Below are positions 16,199-24,607 of a DNA stretch of 64,000 nt, piece by piece. The position numbers and the translations under genes were made by a program. The notes beneath the pieces are model-generated. The model saw nothing but the letters and a program-made list of their open reading frames with translations. It was not told the DNA's origin and did no database searches. Source of the DNA: JAUQQI01 sp042408785 (GTDB lineage Bacteria; Chloroflexota; Dehalococcoidia; JAUQQI01). The DNA lies in contig JBHOQU010000124.1 of the NCBI GenBank assembly GCA_042408785.1, positions 62,001 through 126,000 of the forward strand, in the 5' to 3' direction. Positions within the stretch are counted from its first letter, which is position 1; each line of letters starts with the position of its first letter.

Positions 16199-16248
16199 AA
16201 ACCCTTGAGCTACCCCTCCGGGTAGCCGTAGTAAGGAGGCACGCCAGC

Positions 16249-18339
16249 ATGGAGCTAGTGTGGGTAGTACCGGCTTCGGGCCTTTTAACCCTTTTACTGG
16301 TGGCCTACCTCGCCTGGGACGTCCTCAGGCGGGACACGGGCACACCGGACATGAAGGCCGTTGCCGACATGATCTACGAGGGGGCCGTGGCCTTCCTCAA
16401 CCGCCAGTACCGGACGATCCTGCTGCTGGCGGTGGTTACGGCCGTCATCGTTGGGGCCGTCATCGGCTACTTCGACCGGAGCTTCGAGCTCGGGTGGCGG
16501 ACCGCCGTGGCCTTCCTGGTCGGGGCCTTCTCCTCGGCCGTCTCCGGCTTCGTCGGGATGTACGTGGCGGTCCGGTCCAATATCCGGACGGCCAGCGCTG
16601 CCCTGCGCAACCTTAACGAGGCCATAAACGTGGCCCTGCGGGGCGGGGCGGTTTCGGGGTTCTTGGTGGTGGGCCTCAGCCTGATCGGGGTTGCGGTTAT
16701 CTTTGCCCTCTACGGGGCGATGTTCGGGTCGGAGGGGATGCGCCAGGCCCCCTTCTTGATCGTGGGCTACGGCTTTGGGGCCAGCTTTGTGGCCCTCTTC
16801 GCCCAGCTGGGGGGCGGCATCTACACCAAGGCGGCCGATGTGGGGGCCGACCTGGTGGGCAAGGTGGAGGCCGGCATCCCCGAAGACGACCCCCGGAACG
16901 CGGCGGTTATTGCCGACCTGGTTGGGGATAACGTGGGCGACTGTGCCGGCCGCGGGGCCGACCTCTTCGAGTCCACGGCCGCCGAAAACATCGGCGCCAT
17001 GATCCTGGGGGTTGCCGTGGCCCGGGCGACCGGCAACGACGCCTGGATCTTATTCCCCCTGGTGGTCCGGGCCTTCGGTCTGCTGGCCTCGGCGGCGGGC
17101 CTCTTTTTCGTCCGGGGCCGGGAGGGTGAGGACCCGATGCGGGCGCTGGACCGGGGGTACTACGTCGCCCTGGTCCTCTCGGCCGTCTTCCTGTTCGTAA
17201 CGACCCGGTTGATGCTGGGCGACGCCTGGATGTGGTTCTTCTTTGCCGGCCTCACGGGCCTCCTGACCAGCATCGCCTTTGTCTACATTACCCAGTACTA
17301 CACCTCGGGCACCTGGCGGCCGGTTAAGGAGATCGCCGACGCCGCCCGCACCGGCCCGGCGACGACGATAATCGTGGGTATGGCCGTCGCCTTCGAGACG
17401 ACGGCCAGCACCGCCCTGGTGGTGGGTGCCGCCCTGCTGGCGGCCCACTGGTTCGGCACCATGTCCGGCCTGCCCCACGGCGGCCTCTTCGGCACGGCGG
17501 TGGCCACTATGGGCATGCTGATGACCGCCGCCTACATCCTGGCCATGGATACCTTCGGGCCCATCACCGACAACGCGGCCGGCATCTGCGAGATGTCCCA
17601 CGCCCCGGCCTCGGCCCGGCGCATCCTGGACGCCCTGGATGCGGTGGGCAATACGACCAAGGCCCTGACCAAGGGCTACGCCATCGGTTCGGCGGCCCTG
17701 GCGGCGTTCCTGCTGTTCAGTGCCTACCTGGACCGCCTGGCCGAGCTGGGGCGGCCCCTCCAGGCCGTGGACCTTTCCAAGGTTGAGGTCTTCGTCGGGG
17801 CCCTGCTCGGGTCGATGCTCGTCTACCTGTTCAGCTCCCTGGCCATCCGGGCGGTGGGTCACGCCGCCTCCGCCATCATCGAGGAGGTCCGCCGCCAGTT
17901 CAAGGCCGACCCTGGCATCCTGGCCGGAACCTCCCGGCCGGACTTTGCCCGGTGCGTGGATATAACGACCCGGGCAGCCCTGCGGGAGATGGTGGCCCCC
18001 GGGCTTCTGGCGGTGGGCATGCCGGTGGCCGTCGGGATTCTCCTCAAGGCTGAGGCAACGGCCGGCCTGCTGATGGTGGGGACCATTGCCGGCATCCTGC
18101 TGGCCACGGTCCTCAATAACGGCGGCGGGGCCTGGGATAACGCCAAAAAGTACATTGAGGCCGGTTACCTGCTGGACGAGAACGGCCAGCCCATCAAGAA
18201 GGGCACCCCCATCCACGCCGCCGCGGTGGTGGGGGACACGGTGGGCGACCCCTTCAAGGACACCGCCGGACCATCCCTGCACGTCCTGGTCAAACTGCTG
18301 GCCACCGTCACCCTGGTGATGTCGCCCCTCTTTCTGTGA
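16249..18339 (+). CDS. hppA: Membrane-bound pyrophosphatase, K+-independent type
   Basis: A second 696-residue membrane pyrophosphatase in tandem. The same catalytic loops are present (GGGIYTKAADVGADLVGKVE, DNVGDCAGRGADLFES, VVGDTVGDPFKDTAGPS). At residues 467-476 it has GNTTKALTKG, with the Lys and Thr that define K+-independent enzymes, which in characterised members pump H+. It also carries an additional Glu in ESTAAENIGAM. A good AAGGAGG site lies upstream, and the 50-nt spacer contains only a small GCTACCC hairpin with no T run, so the pair is likely one transcript. A strong terminator follows. Confidence 0.93.
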   Translation: MELVWVVPASGLLTLLLVAYLAWDVLRRDTGTPDMKAVADMIYEGAVAFLNRQYRTILLLAVVTAVIVGAVIGYFDRSFELGWRTAVAFLVGAFSSAVSGFVGMYVAVRSNIRTASAALRNLNEAINVALRGGAVSGFLVVGLSLIGVAVIFALYGAMFGSEGMRQAPFLIVGYGFGASFVALFAQLGGGIYTKAADVGADLVGKVEAGIPEDDPRNAAVIADLVGDNVGDCAGRGADLFESTAAENIGAMILGVAVARATGNDAWILFPLVVRAFGLLASAAGLFFVRGREGEDPMRALDRGYYVALVLSAVFLFVTTRLMLGDAWMWFFFAGLTGLLTSIAFVYITQYYTSGTWRPVKEIADAARTGPATTIIVGMAVAFETTASTALVVGAALLAAHWFGTMSGLPHGGLFGTAVATMGMLMTAAYILAMDTFGPITDNAAGICEMSHAPASARRILDALDAVGNTTKALTKGYAIGSAALAAFLLFSAYLDRLAELGRPLQAVDLSKVEVFVGALLGSMLVYLFSSLAIRAVGHAASAIIEEVRRQFKADPGILAGTSRPDFARCVDITTRAALREMVAPGLLAVGMPVAVGILLKAEATAGLLMVGTIAGILLATVLNNGGGAWDNAKKYIEAGYLLDENGQPIKKGTPIHAAAVVGDTVGDPFKDTAGPSLHVLVKLLATVTLVMSPLFL

Positions 18340-18346
18340 GAAGTCG

Positions 18347-18385
18347 CTGCTGGGCGGCCGAACGGCCGCCCAGCAGTATTTCTAA
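18347..18385 (+). terminator. Terminator after the pyrophosphatase pair
   Basis: A 13-bp perfect stem (18347-18359 with 18364-18376), loop GAAC, is followed by an A/T-rich TATTTCTAAATTT stretch. It begins 8 nt after the stop of the second hppA. Confidence 0.85.
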
Positions 18386-18567
18386 ATTTCCCACCAGGCC
18401 TCCGTTAACCGGCGGGGATTTTCCTTAAGGAGGACCACATCCGGGCCGTCTTAAGGCCGCAGCCTGCCACTGGGCCGGACTTGGGCCCAGGGATTCCGGG
18501 CGTCATGGCCTTGACGGACCGCCCGCACCCGGCTAAACTTGGGGACGGTTTAGCCGGTTTGCGGCGG

Positions 18568-21129
18568 ATGTCTGCGCGGCGTACTCTGCAGCTGGCCCGG
18601 TCCGTAATTCTTCTGGGCCTGCTGTTAGGCCCGCTAATTTTCGGGCCGACCCCGGCCGCCCGGGCCGATGTAAGCCCCCTGCGCTTCACCGGGTCTGCCT
18701 TTGTGGACCCGGCCGGCCGGTCGGTGTTCGTGGTGGGGGCCAATTACGCCGGGCCCACCGACCGGGCCTGGGTTTACTGGGAAGACGGGCAATTTGACCC
18801 GGCCCTGGTGGCGGCCGACTTCGACCGGCTGGCGGCGGCCGGGGTGAAGGCCGTCCGGATTTTCGTCCGGTCGGCCCTGGCCCGGGACATTCGGGCCGGC
18901 CGCTGGTCCAAGCTGGACACGGTGGTAAGCCTGGCGGCCCAGCGAAACCTGCACCTGCTTATTACGTTTAACGACTACCGGGAAGACGACCTGGCCCGGG
19001 AGGCCGCCCTCAATCAGGCCATTGCCGCCCGCTACCGGGGAAATCCGGCGGTGCTCGGCTACGACCTTAAGAACGAGCCCCACTTCTACGACCTGGCCGT
19101 GGCCATCTACCCCGGGGGACCCCCGCCCCTTCAGACGGATGCCCTCATCCGGGCCTACGGGGAGCGGATTCCCTGGTCCGATATCCCCCGCTGGCGGCAG
19201 GAAGAGGGCCGGGGCCTGGTGCCCGAGCGGTTCAACGACACCCAGGCTTACTATTACGCTAACAACTACCGGCTCTTCCGGGAGTTTGCGGCCGAAGCCG
19301 CCGCCTGGGTTGCGGCCCGGGACTACGCCGTCTCGGTGGCCGACTACATAATCTCCCCGGATGCGGCCAAATGGCAGCCCCTCATTCAGGCCCTGGACCA
19401 GACCCTGGCCGCCTGGATAGACGCCCGCCTTGGGCCGATAAAACAGGCCGATCCGGAAAAGCCCGTAACCGTCGGCTACAGCGACCTGATCCTGGCGTCT
19501 TTGCCGGCCAATCGGGCCCTCGACTTCATCTCCTGGCACCGGTTCCCGGCGGCCACCGGCGTCAACTTCAGCCGGATGTTCCAGGCCCTCGAGACCCTCT
19601 CCAAAATCTTCCCAGACCGGCCGGTAATCCTCGAAGAGTTCGGGTTTGCCACCTACCAGCTGGACCCGGCCGAAGCCGCCCTTTACGAGTCGGCCGTTCT
19701 GCTCCGCTCCTTCGCCCAGGGCCGACCCGGGGCCTTCAAGTGGCAGGCCAACGACCTCGCCGTCGGGGCTAACCCCATGGAAAACACCTACGGCCTTTTC
19801 AACCCCGACGGCACCCCGAAGCCCAGCGCCCTGGCCTTCAAGGCCGCTTCGGAGTTCATTCGGGCGGTGGGCTCCGCCGGCTTCCAGTGGTTTGATACGC
19901 CCCAGGGGCCGGCCTTCCGGGCGGCCGCCGAGAACGGCTGGGCCCTGGGCCGGGTCCTCAGCCTGCCGGAGGCCGGCATCTCGGCCGAAAGCCCCGTCCC
20001 GGCCGCCCAGCTGTTTATCTGGCGGCCGGCCCCGGACCGTCTCGAGGTCCGGGCCAACGCCCCGACCAGGCTTACCCTGAACCTGGCCGGCGGTAAGCTG
20101 ATCCCCCGCTGGCAGCCCGGCTGGGCGGTGCTGGTTTCGGGTCCGGCAGGCATCAGCCGGGTAAACCCGGCCGGCGGCGTAATTCAGCTCGATGTCGAGC
20201 CCGGCAAGGCCTACACCATTCGGGCCCAGTCCCCGAACGCGGCCGCCGGGATGGTCGACGCCAAAATCGAGCTGGTCTTCCCCCACGACCGGGCCGGCCG
20301 GCCCCAGCCCGTGGATAAGGCGCCGCTGGTGAACGTTTTGGTCTATCTTTTCGAGGCCGACAGCCTGCAGCCGGTGGCCTGCAACCTGCCGGTGGAGGTC
20401 CGCCTGCGCCGGGCCTCCAACCTGGTGGACGGCGCGGGCAACGCCGTGAACGTGCCGGCCCGTTACCAGAGCCCGCCGGGTCAGCCGGTCCTCCGGCGGG
20501 TGGGGGACAAGGTCTTCCAGGCCTGGGTCTTCAACGACGTACCCGTCGGGTTCTTCGAGACCCCCGGCCTTGACCCGACCCGCAGCAAGGACTTCTACCT
20601 GGTCGAGGTTAAAGGTGTGCCTTACCGGAGCAACGTCTGGGCCCACGGGGCCGACGCCCGAACTTACCTGCCGGCCCAGAGCCCGGTAACTGCCGGTCCC
20701 TTCAGCCAGGCCGAGCCCGTGGTCCAGTTGGTCTGGCCCCACAGCGGCGGTCAGCCGGCCCCTGTAGACCGGGCCACCCACGTCAACATCGGGGTCGACC
20801 TGACCGACCCGCAGACGGGGGCTTCGGCCCCGGCTAGTTTCCCCAACCGGGTGGCGTTGCTCTGGAGCCTTAATACGGGTATTCTTCAGCCCCTCAAGGC
20901 GGCCGACGGCGTAATCCAGGTCCAGGATGCGGGCGGGACACCCCACCCCCGCTGGGTCTTTAACAACGTGCCCGTTGAGGCCGCCCGGGACCCGGTAAAC
21001 AAGTACTATTTCGTTGCCGCCATTGAGGGCACGGCCGCCCCGGTGGCGGTCTGGGCCCATGGGGCCGACGCCCGAACTTACCTGCCCCAGCCAGACATCC
21101 CCGACGGCAGCGGCCCGGGCTGTGAATAG
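18568..21129 (+). CDS. Secreted clan-A glycoside hydrolase with two C-terminal repeats
   Basis: An 853-residue exported hydrolase. A signal peptide covers about residues 1-33 (hydrophobic ARSVILLGLLLGPLIF, cleavage near ARA-DV). The catalytic (beta/alpha)8 domain resembles GH5-type mannanases/cellulases, with acid/base Glu170 in LKNEPH and nucleophile Glu356/357 in VILEEFG. After a beta-sandwich-like stretch come two ~130-residue repeats (about residues 565-690 and 705-840), each ending in VWAHGADARTYLP. ATG 18568 is chosen because the signal peptide starts there. Upstream ATG 18505 or TTG 18481 would add an odd N-terminus. The best AAGGAGG (18427-18433) does not match any of them. The next hydrolase overlaps its stop by 8 nt. 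Confidence 0.75.
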   Translation: MSARRTLQLARSVILLGLLLGPLIFGPTPAARADVSPLRFTGSAFVDPAGRSVFVVGANYAGPTDRAWVYWEDGQFDPALVAADFDRLAAAGVKAVRIFVRSALARDIRAGRWSKLDTVVSLAAQRNLHLLITFNDYREDDLAREAALNQAIAARYRGNPAVLGYDLKNEPHFYDLAVAIYPGGPPPLQTDALIRAYGERIPWSDIPRWRQEEGRGLVPERFNDTQAYYYANNYRLFREFAAEAAAWVAARDYAVSVADYIISPDAAKWQPLIQALDQTLAAWIDARLGPIKQADPEKPVTVGYSDLILASLPANRALDFISWHRFPAATGVNFSRMFQALETLSKIFPDRPVILEEFGFATYQLDPAEAALYESAVLLRSFAQGRPGAFKWQANDLAVGANPMENTYGLFNPDGTPKPSALAFKAASEFIRAVGSAGFQWFDTPQGPAFRAAAENGWALGRVLSLPEAGISAESPVPAAQLFIWRPAPDRLEVRANAPTRLTLNLAGGKLIPRWQPGWAVLVSGPAGISRVNPAGGVIQLDVEPGKAYTIRAQSPNAAAGMVDAKIELVFPHDRAGRPQPVDKAPLVNVLVYLFEADSLQPVACNLPVEVRLRRASNLVDGAGNAVNVPARYQSPPGQPVLRRVGDKVFQAWVFNDVPVGFFETPGLDPTRSKDFYLVEVKGVPYRSNVWAHGADARTYLPAQSPVTAGPFSQAEPVVQLVWPHSGGQPAPVDRATHVNIGVDLTDPQTGASAPASFPNRVALLWSLNTGILQPLKAADGVIQVQDAGGTPHPRWVFNNVPVEAARDPVNKYYFVAAIEGTAAPVAVWAHGADARTYLPQPDIPDGSGPGCE
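20635..20672 (+). repeat. 38-nt direct repeat, first copy
   Basis: It encodes VWAHGADARTYLP at the end of the first C-terminal repeat of the hydrolase. The second copy at 21049-21086 differs by a single synonymous base, so the two repeats were recently duplicated or homogenised. Confidence 0.85.
21049..21086 (+). repeat. 38-nt direct repeat, second copy
   Basis: This is the partner of 20635-20672, 37 of 38 bases identical, closing the second C-terminal repeat just before the stop codon. Confidence 0.85.
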
Positions 21130-22990
21130 GTGGTGGGGTTTATGGGGCCTGCTCCTGCTCGGCCTGGCGATGGTGCCGGGGCGGGCATCCTGGGGCCAGC
21201 CGGCCCTCCAGGCGGTGGATGCCGCCGACCGCTTCGGCTTTGCGTTTATAAACGGCATAGCGGCCGACGGCCGACCCTACGCCGTAACCGACCTGCGCTA
21301 CCAGCAGGCCCTGGATGCCGGGGCCCGCTGGACCCGCTGGCCCTTTTACTGGTACACCGTCGAGCGGCAACCCGGCGTCTTCGATTACTCGGCCGTCGAC
21401 CAGGTGGTCAACGCCGACCTGGCCCGGGGCTTAAAAATCAACGCCATCCTGATGGGCACCCCAACCTGGGCCGCAACCTCAACGGGGGCCGGCATCCAGC
21501 AGGTCCCGGGGGGGCGCTATGGGGCGTTCGCCCTGGGCGGGGCCGAAACCAGCCCGCCTAAAAACTTAAACCTGCCCGTCTTTGCCGACGGCACGGACCT
21601 TCCAGGACCCGGCAAGGCGATAAACCCGGAGAACTACTGGGCCAGGTTCGTTTACAACACCGTAAAACGCTACGCCCCCCGAATCCGGACCTGGGAGGTG
21701 TGGAACGAGCCGGACCTGGGGCCGCCCTCCACGTTCCGGTTCTGGTCCGGGAGCCGGGCGGATTACGTCCGGCTGCTTAAAGTTGCGTACCTGGCGGCCA
21801 AGGCCGCCGACCCGGAGGCCCGGGTCCTCTTCGGGGCCCTGGCCTTCTGGACCGACCAGACCTTCTTCCCCGACGTTCTCCGGATCATCCGGGCCGACCC
21901 CCAGGCCCCGGCCAACAACTACTTCTTCGACGCCCTGCCGGTTCACCCGTACATCTCTCCCTACGCCCTGACCTTCCTGGTGGACACCGTGCGAAACTAC
22001 CTGGCCGGCTTCCAAATTCCCCCAAAGCCCATCTGGGTAAACGAAACCAACATCCCCGTCTGCGGCGACGATAAGGTGAGCCCCTACCTGCCCTGCCCCC
22101 AGAAGTGGCGGGGCAGCCCCTCGGAGCAGGCGTCCTTTGCCCTGGCGGTGGGGGCCCTGGGTGCGGCCTACGACCTGGAAAGGCTTTTGATCTTTCAGCT
22201 TTACGACGACTACGTCGGCTACCAGGAGTGGTACGGGGTAATCCGGAACGACGCCTCGCCCCGGCCGGCCTACACCGCCTACCGGACGGCCGCCCGGTAT
22301 TTTTCGAATTACGTAACGGCCCGGCGGCGGGAGGAGGGGCCGGCCGACCGGGTAACCCTGGGGGGCGTCCGGCTGGGCGATAACTTATACCGGGTGAGCG
22401 TGGTTTGGAACCGCTCGGCCGGTCCGGTAACCTACTGGCTTGAGGCGGCCCCGGCCGCCCAGGCCGTCTCGGTCCTGGACAAATACGGTCAGCCGGCCCC
22501 GGTCCTGCAGTCTTTGAGCGGCGGCTACCGCATCAGCCTGCCCCCCGTAGCCAACCCGGACCTGGGCATCGGCGAGCCCTACATCGTTCTGGAGCGGGTC
22601 CCGCCCGACACCGCCCCGCCGGTGGCCGCCGTAAGCCCGCCGGCCGGTCCGGTGCCCGAGCGGTTCGCCGTCCGCTGGAGCGGCTCGGACAGCGGCTGGG
22701 GCGTAATGGGGTACGACGTGCAGGTTCGGGAAAAGGGCAGCCCTAGCTGGGGCTGGTGGCTGGTGGACACCGGGCTGACGGCGGCGGAATTTCAGGGGCA
22801 GTGGGGCCGCACCTACGAGTTCCGGGTCCGGGCCCGGGACTGGGCCGGCCTGACGGGCGAGTGGAGCCCGGCGGTTGCGTTTCAGGTGGGGTGTGCGGCG
22901 GCCGGGGCCGCCTCCACCCAGGCGGCACCCTTAAGCGGGGGCTTTCGCCTCTTCTTCCCAGTAATCCGCAACGCCTCGCCCGGGTGTTAA
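21122..22990 (+). CDS. Secreted clan-A glycoside hydrolase with C-terminal Fn3-like domain
   Basis: A 622-residue exported protein. The signal peptide (WGLWGLLLLGLAMV) ends near GRASWG. A GH39/GH5-like TIM barrel follows, with acid/base Glu197 in WEVWNEPD and nucleophile Glu308 in WVNETN. A beta-rich region and an Fn3-like domain lie at about 515-595. The protein ends in RLFFPVIRNASPGC, resembling the short YLPLVxRN tails seen on many Chloroflexota secreted proteins. GTG 21122 is the start, since it overlaps the preceding stop and opens directly on the signal peptide. The polysaccharide substrate is unknown. Coupling to the upstream hydrolase suggests they act on the same material. Confidence 0.75.
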   Translation: MNRWWGLWGLLLLGLAMVPGRASWGQPALQAVDAADRFGFAFINGIAADGRPYAVTDLRYQQALDAGARWTRWPFYWYTVERQPGVFDYSAVDQVVNADLARGLKINAILMGTPTWAATSTGAGIQQVPGGRYGAFALGGAETSPPKNLNLPVFADGTDLPGPGKAINPENYWARFVYNTVKRYAPRIRTWEVWNEPDLGPPSTFRFWSGSRADYVRLLKVAYLAAKAADPEARVLFGALAFWTDQTFFPDVLRIIRADPQAPANNYFFDALPVHPYISPYALTFLVDTVRNYLAGFQIPPKPIWVNETNIPVCGDDKVSPYLPCPQKWRGSPSEQASFALAVGALGAAYDLERLLIFQLYDDYVGYQEWYGVIRNDASPRPAYTAYRTAARYFSNYVTARRREEGPADRVTLGGVRLGDNLYRVSVVWNRSAGPVTYWLEAAPAAQAVSVLDKYGQPAPVLQSLSGGYRISLPPVANPDLGIGEPYIVLERVPPDTAPPVAAVSPPAGPVPERFAVRWSGSDSGWGVMGYDVQVREKGSPSWGWWLVDTGLTAAEFQGQWGRTYEFRVRARDWAGLTGEWSPAVAFQVGCAAAGAASTQAAPLSGGFRLFFPVIRNASPGC

Positions 22991-23001
22991 GCGGGGTGGC
23001 C

Positions 23002-23604
23002 TCAGCCGGCGGCCGCCGCCGGCCGCAGGTGCTCGGCCAGGACCCGCTTGAGAAACGCCCGGGCCGAACGGACCGACACGGCCGCCCCGGTGTCGGCCCC
23101 GGTCATGATCGTGTTTATGCCGACGACCCGGCCGTCGGCATCCACCAGGGGGCCGCCCGAGTTGCCCGGCCGGAGCCGCAGGTTAACCAGGACCCACTCC
23201 CGCCCGGCCTCGTCGGCGGCCACCCCGGTCACCACCCCAAAGCTTGCGGCCGCCTCAACCCCCCACGGGTACCCCAGGGCCAGGACCAGGCTTCCGGGGG
23301 CCGGCTCATCGGCGGCCAGCTCCAGGGCCGGCAAGCCGCCGGCCCTAACCAGGAGGGCGGCCAGGTCGCCGGTCGGGTCCCGGCCCAGAACCTTGGCGGG
23401 GAGCTGCCGGCCATCGGCCAGCCGCACCCAGATGGGCTCGCCCCGGACGACGTGGGCGTTGGTGAGAATCAGGCCCTCGGGATGGACGATGATCCCCGAG
23501 CCGACCCCGAAGACCCCCCGAACCCCAACCCGGACCAGGGCGGCCCGGGCGGCGGCGGCCAGGTCCGCTAGTTCGCCGTTAAGCTCCAGCAAGAACTTTG
23601 TCAT
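23002..23604 (-). CDS. Trypsin-fold serine protease without PDZ or signal peptide
   Basis: A 200-residue chymotrypsin-fold protease of the HtrA type. The triad is visible: His in ILTNAHVV, Asp in TGDLAAL, Ser in RPGNSGGPLVD. It lacks both a signal peptide and a PDZ domain, so it would be a small cytoplasmic enzyme. The first ~25 residues (LLELNGELADLAAAARAALVRVG) are helical and resemble the start of its neighbour. ATG 23604 has GGAGGCGGCG upstream. It lies 12 nt after the PDZ-containing paralogue, in the same direction, and is probably co-transcribed with it. Confidence 0.85.
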   Translation of the reverse strand: MTKFLLELNGELADLAAAARAALVRVGVRGVFGVGSGIIVHPEGLILTNAHVVRGEPIWVRLADGRQLPAKVLGRDPTGDLAALLVRAGGLPALELAADEPAPGSLVLALGYPWGVEAAASFGVVTGVAADEAGREWVLVNLRLRPGNSGGPLVDADGRVVGINTIMTGADTGAAVSVRSARAFLKRVLAEHLRPAAAAG

Positions 23605-23616
23605 CGCCGCCTCCGG

Positions 23617-24513
23617 CTAAGACCTTTCGGCCGGTATCACGGTAAGTTCGGCCGGCTGGCCGCCCCGCAGCACCCGCAGGGTGAGGGGTTGGCCGATGCG
23701 GTCGGCCGTGAGCTGGGCCAGCAGTTCGTCGGGCCGGCTCACCGGCTGGTCTCCGACGGCGATGATGACGTCGCCGACGGTGAGGCCGGCCCGGTCGGCC
23801 GGACTACCCGTCTCCACCGAGACCACGATGAGGCCCATCGCCCGCCCGACCCGCTCCCGAACGGCGTCTGGCAGGCGCACCGGCTGGGAGGCGATCCCCA
23901 GGTAGGCCCGCCGGATCCGGCCGTGGGCGAGGAGGGTCTCCACCACCCGGCTGAGGGTGTTGGTCGGTACGGCCACGCTTACGCCCCGGGCCAGGGCCGA
24001 GGTGTTCAGGCCGACAACGGAGCCGTCGGCGCCCACCAGGGCCCCGCCCGAGAAGCCCGGGTACATGGCCACGTCGGTCTGCAGGTAGTTATCGAGCTGG
24101 CCGCCGGGCAGGGCCCGCCAGGATCCACCGAGGGCGCTGACGATCCCGAGGGTTGCCTGGAGCTCGCGGCCCGGCCGGGCCACGGCCACGACGATGTGGC
24201 CCACCCGCAGGTTTTCCACGCCCCCGATCCGGGCCGGCTTAAGGCCTGACGCCTCGGACCGGAGAACGGCCAGGTCGGTGGAGGGGTCCCGGCCGACCAG
24301 CCGGGCCCCGACCGTCCGGCCGTCGGGCAGGCCCACCTCGATCCGGTCTTCCCGCTCGATGACGTGGTCGGCGGTGACGATAACCCCGTCGGCGGACCAG
24401 ATGATGCCGCTGGCCCCGAAATGGGGCCGGGCACCGACCCGAACAACGCTTTCGCCGGCGGTCCGGACCAGGGCCGCCAGCTCGTCGGAGAGGGCCTTGA
24501 TGCGGTCGAACAC
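23617..24513 (-). CDS. Trypsin-fold serine protease with one PDZ domain (HtrA-like)
   Basis: A 298-residue HtrA/DegP-type protease: residues 1-190 protease, 205-290 PDZ (YLGIASQPV, GLIVVSVETGSPADRAGLTVGDVIIAVGDQPV). The triad is His in IVTADHVIE, Asp in STDLAVL and Ser in YPGFSGGAL. There is no signal peptide or membrane anchor, unlike classical DegP/DegS, so a cytoplasmic role is implied. The GTG start follows TGAGGAGG at good spacing. Its N-terminal helix is similar to that of the shorter downstream protease, suggesting duplication with loss of PDZ in the latter. Confidence 0.87.
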   Translation of the reverse strand: MFDRIKALSDELAALVRTAGESVVRVGARPHFGASGIIWSADGVIVTADHVIEREDRIEVGLPDGRTVGARLVGRDPSTDLAVLRSEASGLKPARIGGVENLRVGHIVVAVARPGRELQATLGIVSALGGSWRALPGGQLDNYLQTDVAMYPGFSGGALVGADGSVVGLNTSALARGVSVAVPTNTLSRVVETLLAHGRIRRAYLGIASQPVRLPDAVRERVGRAMGLIVVSVETGSPADRAGLTVGDVIIAVGDQPVSRPDELLAQLTADRIGQPLTLRVLRGGQPAELTVIPAERS

Positions 24514-24607
24514 GGCTTAAAACCTCCTCAGCTTTCTACAAGAAGCTTAAGGCCCGGGCAGGGGTAAAACATCGGTAATTCGGGTAGGTAGCGGCCCGGA
24601 AAAAAGG

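Noticed and set aside
14285..18282. Long antisense open frames (396 and 410 codons) across the two pyrophosphatase genes
   Set aside because: His/Gly/Pro-rich, low-complexity translations typical of antisense shadows in GC-rich genes; the plus-strand proteins are unmistakable.
18427..18441. AAGGAGG followed by ATC in frame with the first glycoside hydrolase
   Set aside because: The frame is open from here, but ATC is not a normal start, and the signal peptide begins at ATG 18568; kept only as a note on start uncertainty.
18634..21258. An 874-codon open frame antisense to the first glycoside hydrolase
   Set aside because: It is the mirror of a GC-rich gene with strong third-position G/C. It has no homology-like motifs, no ribosome site, and the plus strand has a signal peptide and catalytic motifs.
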